Positions 1 to 6,824 of a DNA stretch of 26,496 nucleotides are shown here, in pieces; the first letter of the stretch is position 1; every line of letters starts with the position of its first letter. This DNA comes from CAYYVJ01 sp964475115 (GTDB lineage Bacteria; Bacillota; Clostridia; Lachnospirales; Lachnospiraceae), in contig CAYYVJ010000020.1 in NCBI GenBank assembly GCA_964475115.1, positions 1 through 26,496 of the forward strand, read 5' to 3'. The position numbers and the translations under genes were made by a program. Under the pieces are notes generated by a model. It was not told the DNA's origin. It saw nothing but the letters and a program-made list of their open reading frames with translations, and did no database searches.

Positions 1-1
1 C

Positions 2-499
2 CTTTATGATAAGATATCTATTATTCAGCAGGATGTATTTCTCTTTGATAGTTCCATTAAGAATAATATAACCATGTTTAGTTCCTTTGATGAAAATAAA
101 GTAAAGAGCGCAATAGAGAAGTCAGGAATTTATTCACTAATTGAAGAAAAAGGTGAGGATTATTCCTGTGGAGAAGGAGGTAAAAATCTATCAGGTGGTG
201 AAAAGCAGAGGGTATCCATTGCTAGATGCCTGGTTCGAGAGACACCAATTCTTTTAATGGATGAAGCTACGGCTGCATTGGATAATAATACAGCATTAAT
301 GGTAGAGAATAAGATATTAGGAATTGATCATTTGACTCGAATAATTGTAACCCATAGATTTCAAGAGACGATTATGAAAAAATATGATGAGATATATGTT
401 ATGAATAAAGGTACAGTTATAGAGAATGGAAATTTTGAAGAGTTGATGAAAAAACAAGGGTATTTTTATTCATTATACAAAGTTTCAGAAGAGCAATAA
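2..499 (+). CDS. ABC transporter ATP-binding protein, C-terminal part (5' truncated by window)
   Basis: The reading frame is open from base 2, so the gene starts before the window and the first ATG (74) is internal. The visible part holds the second half of an ABC ATPase domain: a Q-loop (IIQQDVFLFDSSIKNNI, bases 17-70), the signature LSGGEKQR, Walker B ILLMDEATAALD and the H-loop histidine in IVTHR. Walker A and any membrane domain lie outside. The Q-loop and NNIT pattern is typical of exporter-type half transporters (MsbA/LmrA/bacteriocin-export class), in which the ATPase is fused C-terminal to six membrane helices. The substrate cannot be told from this part. The protein ends normally about 60 residues after the H-loop, and a strong hairpin follows at 501-538. 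Confidence 0.88.
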   Translation, partial: LYDKISIIQQDVFLFDSSIKNNITMFSSFDENKVKSAIEKSGIYSLIEEKGEDYSCGEGGKNLSGGEKQRVSIARCLVRETPILLMDEATAALDNNTALMVENKILGIDHLTRIIVTHRFQETIMKKYDEIYVMNKGTVIENGNFEELMKKQGYFYSLYKVSEEQ

Positions 500-500
500 A

Positions 501-538
501 GAAAGGTGGATTTCTCATATTGAGGAAATCCACCTTTC
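501..538. terminator. Bidirectional intrinsic terminator between the ABC gene and birA
   Basis: A perfect 14-bp inverted repeat (arms 501-514 and 525-538, 10-nt loop) sits in the 46-bp gap between two convergent genes. On the minus strand it is followed by CTTTATT, so it best fits the end of birA. On the plus strand the U-tract is weak. Confidence 0.75.
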
Positions 539-545
539 TAAAAGC

Positions 546-1346
546 TTATATTTTAATACTAACCTCTCCAGAAGAAAGTAAACGAACAGAATGATCCATC
601 ATCTCTACTTTAAGTCTACATTCGTCATCGATACCAAGGCAAATGGCTTTTTCTGTAGTTTCACCTGAAAGAATAAAGATTTCTTTACCAATAAGTAATG
701 ACCTTCTTTTATATTCAGGTAAGAATGATTTGTTTGACATATCTTTATAATAAAACCAAAAGCGTTTTAATATCTCTGCAATAAGCTTAGCTTGTATATC
801 CGTAGTGACATCCGTTCCTTCGTCAAATATAGAAGAAGCAATATCACTGATATTGTCATTAAAACCGTTTTCTGGATGGAAAACATTTATTCCAATTCCA
901 AGAACAGCGTAATTAATCTCGTCATTCCTGTTTTCTGATGAAGATAAGGAGGATTCTGTTAAGATTCCACAGACTTTTTTGTTATTGCAAAAGATATCAT
1001 TTACCCATTTGATTTTAGTTTCTTTTTCTGAAAAAGCTTCTATCGCTTCAGCCACAGCAACGGCAGCTGAGGTGGTTATAAATAAGGCCTCAGAAGCAGA
1101 TATTTTAGGACGTAACAGCAAACTCATGTAGATACCTGTTCCATCTGGAGAATAGAAGGTTCTGCCTAGTCTTCCGCGCCCGGCAGTTTGTTCACTTGAA
1201 ATAACTACTTTACCTTCTTGCTCTCCTTGTTTTGCTAATTCTTTTACTACAGTATTAGTAGAAGAAAGGGTTTTATAAACATCAATATTAAATATTTCCT
1301 TAAATTCAGGGATGAACTCAAGAATTCTTTTTTCTGAAAGATCCAT
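546..1346 (-). CDS. birA: Biotin-[acetyl-CoA-carboxylase] ligase, catalytic-only type
   Basis: Biotin protein ligase activates biotin to biotinyl-5'-AMP and transfers it to the lysine of biotin carboxyl carrier domains in the cytoplasm. The 266-residue protein begins directly with the catalytic domain: SSTN near residue 28, the adenylate-binding loop GRGRLGR at 56-62, and KWVNDI plus KKVCGILTE in the centre. A small C-terminal SH3-like domain (about 215-266) follows. There is no N-terminal winged helix, so this is a group I enzyme that should not act as the biotin operon repressor. The start ATG has an AGGTG ribosome site, and the gene lies 12 nt after the ArsC-like gene, so the two are probably co-transcribed. 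No biotin synthesis or carboxylase gene is nearby. Confidence 0.93.
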   Translation of the reverse strand: MDLSEKRILEFIPEFKEIFNIDVYKTLSSTNTVVKELAKQGEQEGKVVISSEQTAGRGRLGRTFYSPDGTGIYMSLLLRPKISASEALFITTSAAVAVAEAIEAFSEKETKIKWVNDIFCNNKKVCGILTESSLSSSENRNDEINYAVLGIGINVFHPENGFNDNISDIASSIFDEGTDVTTDIQAKLIAEILKRFWFYYKDMSNKSFLPEYKRRSLLIGKEIFILSGETTEKAICLGIDDECRLKVEMMDHSVRLLSSGEVSIKI

Positions 1347-1358
1347 GTGCGCACCTAT

Positions 1359-1718
1359 TTATTGTAGCTTTTCCTTCCAAGCGTTTTCTTTGAATCCGAT
1401 TAATACGAAGTCTTCACCTATTACTAAAGGTCTTTTTATTAGCATGCCATCGCTAGAAAGTAGCTGAATTTTATCTGCTTCTGACATGGTAGCTAATTTA
1501 TCTTTAAGGCCTAACTCCTTGTATTTTAATCCACTCGTGTTGAAGAATTTTTTTATTTCTAATCCACTCATTTTAATCCATGTGGTTAATTCTTCAGGAG
1601 TAGGTGTTTTCTCTAAAATATGTCTATCTAGGTAGGAAATATTATTTTCATTTAGCCACTTTTTGGCATTTTTACATGTACTGCATTTAGGATATTCAAT
1701 AAATAAAACTGTTTTCAT
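1359..1718 (-). CDS. ArsC/Spx-family thioredoxin-fold protein
   Basis: This 119-residue protein has the ArsC/Spx/YffB fold: an N-terminal strand with a CSTC redox motif (Cys12, Cys15), the family's helical middle region, and the conserved KRPLVIG strand near residue 95 that carries the family arginine. True arsenate reductases use the first cysteine and a triad of arginines. Spx binds the RNA polymerase alpha subunit. This sequence could be either or an orphan reductase, and the generic 'arsenate reductase family' label is safest. It has a strong ribosome site (AAAGGAG) that overlaps the stop region of the upstream nitroreductase remnant. No ars operon genes accompany it. It sits upstream of birA, with which it probably shares an mRNA. 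Confidence 0.85.
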   Translation of the reverse strand: MKTVLFIEYPKCSTCKNAKKWLNENNISYLDRHILEKTPTPEELTTWIKMSGLEIKKFFNTSGLKYKELGLKDKLATMSEADKIQLLSSDGMLIKRPLVIGEDFVLIGFKENAWKEKLQ

Positions 1719-1720
1719 TT

Positions 1721-1999
1721 TTAGACTCCTTTATATACTTTTAAACGATCTTCTAATGGTAAAAACTCTTTTGTCTTAGCGGATGCTAGAATATTTCCAA
1801 AAGGCATTTGAGAGATAAGCGTCCAGGAATCAGAAATATTCCAAGTCTGTCTTATTTCTTTATCAATCACCTCATTATAATGCTGTAAGGATGCACCAAG
1901 ACCTTCTGCGCTAAGAGAAGTCCAAACAATGTGTTGGAGCATGCCAATTGCATAATTAGATCTACGAAGCTCTATTGATTCTTCATATTTTATTAAAAT
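1721..1999 (-). pseudogene. C-terminal remnant of a nitroreductase (Frm2/Hbn1-like, fatty-acid-repression type)
   Basis: The frame encodes about 92 residues, including WTSLSAEGLGASLQHYN and WTLISQMPFG, followed by FLPLEDRLKVY. These are hallmarks of the C-terminal half of the roughly 200-residue nitroreductases related to yeast Frm2/Hbn1. The N-terminal half with the FMN-binding and active-site region is missing. The frame is open all the way up to the TAA stop of abfA (2002-2000), so nitroreductase-like sequence begins essentially at that stop codon. The first ATG in this frame (1942) lies inside the conserved region and has no ribosome site. The C-terminus itself is intact. I read this as a decayed gene left by a deletion, or by arrival of abfA at this spot. 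Translation of the fragment is unlikely. Confidence 0.75.
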
Positions 2000-3499
2000 T
2001 TAGTTTAACTCTAATTCGAATTTCAATACGCTACATGCAGGAATTTTAAAATCAAGTCCCTTATCTGTAATCGTATAATCATTAAAATCTTTTGTGTTAA
2101 CTACATTTGGAGATTCAAATGTATTGTGAGCTTTCATATGGTTTGTTAAGATCGTACCATGAGCAGCTTTGATAGAAGAGTCAGTAAAGATTCCTTCAAT
2201 ATCATAGTCTTCTGAAATGGAAAGGTTTGTGATTGTTACAGTTACTTTACCATTTGCATCTAAAGACACAGATTCATATAGGTTTGGTACCATGTTTTCT
2301 TTTTCAAGACCGATTTCTTTTGTTTCAATATAGCTATCTATAAGTTCCGCATCTTGATGTGTCTTGTACATATTAAATACATGATAAGTAGGAGTAAGAA
2401 TCATTTTTTCTCCTTCAGTTAATATAACGGCCTGAAGTACATTTACAAGCTGTGCAATGTTAGCCATCTTTACGCGGTCACAATTTTTGTTAAATACATT
2501 CAAATTAATACCGGCAATTAGAGCATCGCGCATGGTATTTTGCTGATATAAGAACCCTGGGTTAGTACCTGGTTCTGTATTATGCCATGCTCCCCATTCG
2601 TCAATTAGAAGTCCAACTCTGCGGTTTGGATCATATTTATCCATAATAGCAACATGATTACGAATTAATTCTTCCATTTTTATGGTTTTTTTCATGGTTA
2701 AGTACCAAGTCTTTTCATCAAAGTCAGTAGCACTTCCTTTGTCCTTCCAGTCAAAAGGAACAGTATAATAATGCAGTGAAAGACCATCCATATAATTGCC
2801 TGCAATCTTCATAAGTTCTTCTGTCCAATTATAATCATCGGAGTTGGCACCACAAGCTACTTTATAAATAGGCTTTTGGTCCGGATTCGCTGGGTTAGGA
2901 TAATTTCTTACATAAGTTTGATAACGACGATATTCATTAGCATAGTATTCGGGAGTCATGTTTCCACCGCAACCCCAGTTTTCATTACCTACGCCAAAAT
3001 ATTCCACTTGCCAAGGCTCTGGATGTCCATTTTTAGCTCTTAAATCAGCCATTGGTGAAACACCATTAAAGGTTAAGTATTCTACCCATTCAGACATTTC
3101 TTGAACGGTTCCACTTCCTAAGTTTCCATTAATGTAAACCTGAGTATCTATCTGTTTGCAAAGTTCCATGAACTCGTGAGTTCCAAAGCTATTATCTTCT
3201 ACAACACCACCCCAATGAGTGTTAATCATTTTCTTGCGATTTTCTTTCGGTCCAATCCCATCCATCCAGTGATATTCGTCAGCAAAACATCCACCTGGCC
3301 AACGAAGTACTGGTACTTTCATTTCATTTAATGCTTCAACTACATCATTACGCATACCATTGGTATTTGGTATATGGGAATCTTCCCCTACATATAGTCC
3401 TTCGTAAATACATCTTCCTAAATGCTCAGAGAAATGACCATAGATTTCTTTGTTGATTTTTCCTCTTTTTACATTTGGATTCACAAATAGTTTTGCCAT
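2000..3499 (-). CDS. abfA: Intracellular alpha-L-arabinofuranosidase, GH51
   Basis: This enzyme releases L-arabinose from arabino-oligosaccharides taken up from arabinan or arabinoxylan. The 499-residue protein matches the GH51 length and layout. A (beta/alpha)8 barrel carries RWPGGCFAD (66-74), the acid/base glutamate in GNENW (Glu173) and the nucleophile in LIDEWGAW (Glu301). A C-terminal beta-sandwich ends in SVLKFELELN. There is no signal peptide, so it acts in the cytoplasm. Its ATG follows a good GGAGG site. The promoter is TTGACA/TATTAT at 3597-3569, interleaved with that of the divergent ArsR-type regulator, which is the obvious candidate controller. No terminator separates it from the ArsC-like gene and birA, so read-through is possible. 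Confidence 0.96.
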   Translation of the reverse strand: MAKLFVNPNVKRGKINKEIYGHFSEHLGRCIYEGLYVGEDSHIPNTNGMRNDVVEALNEMKVPVLRWPGGCFADEYHWMDGIGPKENRKKMINTHWGGVVEDNSFGTHEFMELCKQIDTQVYINGNLGSGTVQEMSEWVEYLTFNGVSPMADLRAKNGHPEPWQVEYFGVGNENWGCGGNMTPEYYANEYRRYQTYVRNYPNPANPDQKPIYKVACGANSDDYNWTEELMKIAGNYMDGLSLHYYTVPFDWKDKGSATDFDEKTWYLTMKKTIKMEELIRNHVAIMDKYDPNRRVGLLIDEWGAWHNTEPGTNPGFLYQQNTMRDALIAGINLNVFNKNCDRVKMANIAQLVNVLQAVILTEGEKMILTPTYHVFNMYKTHQDAELIDSYIETKEIGLEKENMVPNLYESVSLDANGKVTVTITNLSISEDYDIEGIFTDSSIKAAHGTILTNHMKAHNTFESPNVVNTKDFNDYTITDKGLDFKIPACSVLKFELELN

Positions 3500-3530
3500 T
3501 TTCGAAAACCTCCATCTTATAAATGTTGAG

Positions 3531-3548
3531 TAAATACTTGAATATTTA
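3531..3548. promoter_or_regulatory. Candidate operator in the abfA 5' leader
   Basis: A perfect 6-bp inverted repeat, TAAATA-CTTGAA-TATTTA, lies between the inferred abfA transcription start (about 3562) and its start codon. ArsR-family regulators often bind AT-rich repeats of this kind just downstream of a promoter. Assignment to the neighbouring regulator is inference. Confidence 0.35.
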
Positions 3549-3550
3549 AT

Positions 3551-3567
3551 AAAACAATTGATGTTTT
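3551..3567. promoter_or_regulatory. Candidate operator overlapping the regulator -35 box
   Basis: A perfect inverted repeat (AAAACA-ATTGA-TGTTTT) covers the -35 element of the regulator promoter and the inferred abfA transcription start. It could let one bound protein affect both genes. There is no experimental support. Confidence 0.35.
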
Positions 3568-3586
3568 CATAATACTATATTATAAT
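3558..3586 (+). promoter_or_regulatory. Promoter of the ArsR-type regulator
   Basis: TTGATG (3558-3563) and TATAAT (3581-3586) are separated by 17 bp, giving a near-consensus vegetative promoter with its start point near 3593. Confidence 0.6.
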
Positions 3587-3597
3587 AATACTGTCAA
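3569..3597 (-). promoter_or_regulatory. abfA: Promoter of abfA
   Basis: On the minus strand, a consensus TTGACA (3597-3592) and TATTAT (3574-3569) are separated by 17 bp. Its -35 and -10 boxes alternate with those of the opposing regulator promoter, so the two polymerase footprints must overlap. Confidence 0.65.
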
Positions 3598-3627
3598 TAT
3601 TGGGAATTTTAATTTATGGAGGGACTT

Positions 3628-4539
3628 ATGAAACAATATAAATCATTAAGGGAAGCAGAAGCTGTATTTAAGGCTTTAAGTGCACCAATGCGCTTAAGGA
3701 TAATGGAGCTATTATATAAGGAAGAAAATAAAAGTTTAAATGATTTAGCAAAAGAGTTAGGTATAACAAATAGTGCAGTGTCCTTACATGTGGGGCAATT
3801 GGAAGAAGCTGGGCTGATTCAAGTTCAAACTGTGCCAGGCATTAGAGGAAATAGGAAGATTTGTAAGCCTAAATTTAGTAAAATGATGATAGAAATGACA
3901 GAAAGTAAAATAGAGGGCCTCTATTATGAGGATAATATAAAAGTAGGGTATTATGTTTCTTGTGAAATCAATCCTACTTGTGGTCTGGCTACAAAAGACA
4001 GTGTAGTAGGTGAGTTTGATGCTCCTAAATATTTTCATTTTCCAGAACATTTTGATTGTGAGATTTTTTGGTTTGGAGATGGATATGTAGAGTATAGCCT
4101 TCCAAATCGTCTATCTTCTGGACAAAATTTAAAGAAACTTGAACTTTCCTTTGAAGTATCTTCAGAGTGCCCAGGGTATAATGAGGACTATCCATCAGAC
4201 ATTCATTTTTCTCTAAATGGTATTCATCTAGGGTATTGGATTAGTCCAGGCGATTTTGGTAGTCGTAGGGGAAGATTCACACCTGACTGGTGGCCTGAAG
4301 CTTGTAATCAATACGGACTATTAAAGACATTGACCATTGATGAGGAAGGAACCTTTATTGATGGAGGAATAAAAATTTCAGATGTAACTATTAATCAGTT
4401 GAATATTGATTATAGCAGTCCATTAATGTTTCGGTTTGCTGTGCCGAAAGAGACCACTAATTGTAGAGGTTTTACTATATTTGGAAAAGGCTTTGGAGAC
4501 TACGATCAAGGAATAAAACTTATAACATATTACAATTAG
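3628..4539 (+). CDS. ArsR-type winged-helix regulator with large C-terminal domain, probable arabinoside-responsive regulator
   Basis: Residues 8-85 form an ArsR-family winged helix (VFKALSAPMRLRIMELL, then DLAKELGITNSAVSLHVGQL as the recognition helix). About 210 residues follow (95-303), rich in aromatic, glycine and beta-type segments. This part includes FHFPEHFDCEIFWFGDG, a central stretch with NGIHLGYW, and FTIFGKGFGDYDQGI near the end. It does not resemble a known metal-binding ArsR extension and could be a sugar-binding beta-sandwich, but I do not recognise the family. Ordinary ArsR proteins are about 100 residues. I chose the ATG at 3628 because the GGAGGG site (3618-3623) lies just before it and overlaps the earlier ATG at 3616. 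The gene is divergent from abfA and shares its control region, so arabinofuranosidase control is the likely role. Confidence 0.8.
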   Translation: MKQYKSLREAEAVFKALSAPMRLRIMELLYKEENKSLNDLAKELGITNSAVSLHVGQLEEAGLIQVQTVPGIRGNRKICKPKFSKMMIEMTESKIEGLYYEDNIKVGYYVSCEINPTCGLATKDSVVGEFDAPKYFHFPEHFDCEIFWFGDGYVEYSLPNRLSSGQNLKKLELSFEVSSECPGYNEDYPSDIHFSLNGIHLGYWISPGDFGSRRGRFTPDWWPEACNQYGLLKTLTIDEEGTFIDGGIKISDVTINQLNIDYSSPLMFRFAVPKETTNCRGFTIFGKGFGDYDQGIKLITYYN

Positions 4540-4542
4540 TGC

Positions 4543-4577
4543 TTGCATAATATTACATTAAGATATATAATTATGCA
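4543..4577 (+). promoter_or_regulatory. Promoter and operator-like repeat of the amino-acid ABC operon
   Basis: TTGCAT (4543-4548) and TATAAT (4566-4571) are 17 bp apart. An 8-bp inverted repeat, TGCATAAT (4544-4551) and ATTATGCA (4570-4577), overlaps both boxes, so a dimeric repressor bound here would block polymerase. The regulator is unknown. Confidence 0.55.
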
Positions 4578-4616
4578 TAGAAAAAATAAGTAAAGTTAGA
4601 TTACGGAGGAAATATT

Positions 4617-5354
4617 ATGAAGAAGAAAATAACACTATTAGCAGCAACAATTTTAACATTAGCAGCACTTACTAGTTGCACAAAGACCACTGAAAAGCTT
4701 ATAATGGCTACAGAGGCAGGATTTGCACCATATGAATACTCAGAAGATGGAACTACAGTAATCGGTGTAGACGTGGATATAGCAAACGAAATTGCAAAAG
4801 CGATGGGAAAAGAACTTGAAATTCAAAATACTACTTTTGACGGTGCATTATTAGCAGTACAAAAAGGAAAAGTAGATTTTGCAGCGGCAGGTATTTCTGT
4901 AACGGAAGATAGAAAAGAAAAAATGGATTTTACGATTGAATATGCTACTTCAAAACAAGTAATTGTTGTAAATAAAGAAGCAGGTGTAGTTAATGGTGTA
5001 GATGATATTAAAGCTGAAACAATTGTAGGTGTTCAGATGGGAAATGTAGCTGACTTCTATGTGACAGAGGAAATGGATTGTGTTGTAAACCAATATAACA
5101 AGTTTTTAGAGGCAGCACAGGATTTAAAAAACAATAAAATCGATTGTATTGTAATGGATTCACTACCAGCGGAAGAAATGGTTAAAGCTAATCCAGAGCT
5201 TGCTATTCTAGAAGAAGAATTATTTACAGATAAATATGCTATTGCAGTACAAAAGGGAAATACAGAAATGCTGGATGCAATCAATAAAGTTTTGGAAAGT
5301 TTAATTGCAGAAGGAAAGATTGATGAGTTTACAATTAGTCATACTACAAAATAA
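4617..5354 (+). CDS. Polar amino-acid ABC transporter, substrate-binding lipoprotein
   Basis: This family 3 extracytoplasmic binding protein is tethered to the outer face of the membrane. Residues 1-20 are a lipoprotein signal peptide with lipobox LTSC and lipidated Cys21. The mature part has the expected start (LIMATEAGFAPYEY), GVDVDIANEIAKAMG, and the ligand-contacting segment GISVTEDRKEKMDFT that holds the arginine which binds the amino-acid carboxylate. The 245-residue length is usual. It is the first gene of an SBP-permease-ATPase operon with its own promoter and a GGAGG site. The specificity (cystine, glutamine, arginine or another polar amino acid) cannot be read with confidence. Confidence 0.92.
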   Translation: MKKKITLLAATILTLAALTSCTKTTEKLIMATEAGFAPYEYSEDGTTVIGVDVDIANEIAKAMGKELEIQNTTFDGALLAVQKGKVDFAAAGISVTEDRKEKMDFTIEYATSKQVIVVNKEAGVVNGVDDIKAETIVGVQMGNVADFYVTEEMDCVVNQYNKFLEAAQDLKNNKIDCIVMDSLPAEEMVKANPELAILEEELFTDKYAIAVQKGNTEMLDAINKVLESLIAEGKIDEFTISHTTK

Positions 5355-5387
5355 AAAGGATGCAAACGATTCTAAGGAGGGTAAGTT

Positions 5388-6101
5388 TTGAGTAGCGTTA
5401 TAAATTGGATTCAAGAAAGAGGATATGACTTCTATAGAGCCTTCATAGAAAAGGATCGTTATTTAGCATATTTAGATGGATTTAGAATAACATTATTAGT
5501 GTCTTTTTTTGCAGTAATGATAGGTGTTTTAATTGGCCTTGTTTTAGCAATAATAAAATACACTACAGCAGACAAAAAGGGATTACAAGTTTTAAATAAG
5601 TTAGCAAATCTATATATTACAATTATTCGAGGGACTCCTGTTTATGTTCAGCTTTTAATTATTTATTATATTGTTTTTACATCTAGAGACGCCTCACCTA
5701 TGTTAGCTGGTATCATATGTTTTGGGATTAATTCAAGTGCATATGTAGCAGAGATTATTCGTGCTGGTATCGAAGCGGTAGATAGAGGGCAAATGGAAGC
5801 AGGACGTTCCCTAGGATTAGGTGAGTTTCAAACGATGGTATTTATTATTTTACCTCAAGCAGTAAAAAATATATTGCCAGCACTTGGAAATGAGTTTATT
5901 GTATTAATTAAAGAGACCTCTATTGTGGGGCTTATAGCAGTAAGAGATGTTACAAAGGCAGCACAGAATGTAAGTGGAATAACTTATGACTTTCTCACAC
6001 CTTTAATTATTGCAGCAGTTATGTACTTAGTTGCAGTAATTGTTCTTACTAAGCTCCTATCAATGGTTGAAAGGAGGTTAAAAAAGAGTGATAAACGTTA
6101 A
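5388..6101 (+). CDS. Amino-acid ABC transporter permease (HisM/GlnP type)
   Basis: This integral membrane subunit forms, probably as a homodimer, the translocation path for the binding protein encoded upstream. Its 237 residues contain several hydrophobic helices (for example FRITLLVSFFAVMIGVLIGLVLAII and LTPLIIAAVMYLVAVIVLT). The cytoplasmic EAA loop, AGRSLGLGEFQTMVFIILPQ, docks onto the ATPase. The start is TTG, supported by AAGGAGG (5374-5380) at good spacing, and no ATG at that position competes. The gene is 33 nt after the binding protein, and its 3' end overlaps the ATPase gene by 14 nt, so translation is probably coupled. Confidence 0.93.
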   Translation: MSSVINWIQERGYDFYRAFIEKDRYLAYLDGFRITLLVSFFAVMIGVLIGLVLAIIKYTTADKKGLQVLNKLANLYITIIRGTPVYVQLLIIYYIVFTSRDASPMLAGIICFGINSSAYVAEIIRAGIEAVDRGQMEAGRSLGLGEFQTMVFIILPQAVKNILPALGNEFIVLIKETSIVGLIAVRDVTKAAQNVSGITYDFLTPLIIAAVMYLVAVIVLTKLLSMVERRLKKSDKR

Positions 6102-6813
6102 GGATTTATGTAAACAATTTGATGATAATAAAGTACTGGTGAATATAAATGAGACGATTCAACAGGGGGAAAAGGTGGTTGTTGTAGGACCATCTGGTTC
6201 TGGAAAAAGCACCTTTTTAAGATGTCTTAATATGCTTGAAAAACCTACTTCAGGAGAAATAGAATTTGAAGGAAATAATCTGACAGCAGCAAATAGAAAA
6301 GAAGTGAATGAGATTCGTCAAAGAATGGGAATGGTATTTCAACATTTTAATTTATTTCCACATTTAACGATTCTAGATAATATTACCTTGGCTCCTATTA
6401 AGTTAAAGATTTTAACAAAGGAAGAAGCAGAAGAAAAAGCGAGGAATCTTTTAAAAAGAGTAGGACTTGAAGAAAAAGCGGAGCAATATCCAGCACAATT
6501 ATCTGGTGGTCAAAAACAAAGAATTGCAATTGTACGTGCTTTAGCCATGAATCCAAAGGTTATGCTATTTGATGAACCTACTTCTGCACTTGATCCAGAA
6601 ATGGTTGGTGAAGTATTAGAACTAATGAAGCAATTGGCTTTAGAAGGAATGACTATGGTGGTAGTAACTCATGAAATGGGATTTGCCAGAGAAGTAGCAT
6701 CCAGAGTACTTTTTATGGATAAAGGTCAAATCGTAGAGCAAAATACACCAGAAGAGTTCTTTAAGAATCCAAAAGATGATAGATTAAAGGAATTCTTATC
6801 AAAGGTACTGTAA
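6088..6813 (+). CDS. Amino-acid ABC transporter ATP-binding protein (GlnQ/HisP type)
   Basis: This is the energising ATPase of the importer. The 241-residue protein has Walker A GPSGSGKST (34-42), Q-loop MVFQHFNLFPHLT, signature LSGGQKQR, Walker B VMLFDEPTSALDP and the H-loop VVTHEMGFA, all in the GlnQ/HisP pattern. The start is GTG at 6088, inside the end of the permease gene, with AAGGAGG at 6071-6077. The gene is followed after only 11 nt by the ROK regulator, with no terminator between them, so that regulator is probably on the same mRNA. Confidence 0.95.
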   Translation: MINVKDLCKQFDDNKVLVNINETIQQGEKVVVVGPSGSGKSTFLRCLNMLEKPTSGEIEFEGNNLTAANRKEVNEIRQRMGMVFQHFNLFPHLTILDNITLAPIKLKILTKEEAEEKARNLLKRVGLEEKAEQYPAQLSGGQKQRIAIVRALAMNPKVMLFDEPTSALDPEMVGEVLELMKQLALEGMTMVVVTHEMGFAREVASRVLFMDKGQIVEQNTPEEFFKNPKDDRLKEFLSKVL

Positions 6814-6824
6814 AGGAAAGCGTA

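Noticed and set aside
1721..1942. A separate 73-residue protein starting at ATG 1942
   Set aside because: The homology to nitroreductases continues upstream of this ATG and no ribosome site precedes it, so it is better read as part of a remnant.
5361..5374. TGCAAACGATTCTA resembles a catabolite-responsive (cre) site
   Set aside because: It deviates at the conserved penultimate C and lies between two genes of one operon, just before the permease ribosome site, not at a promoter.
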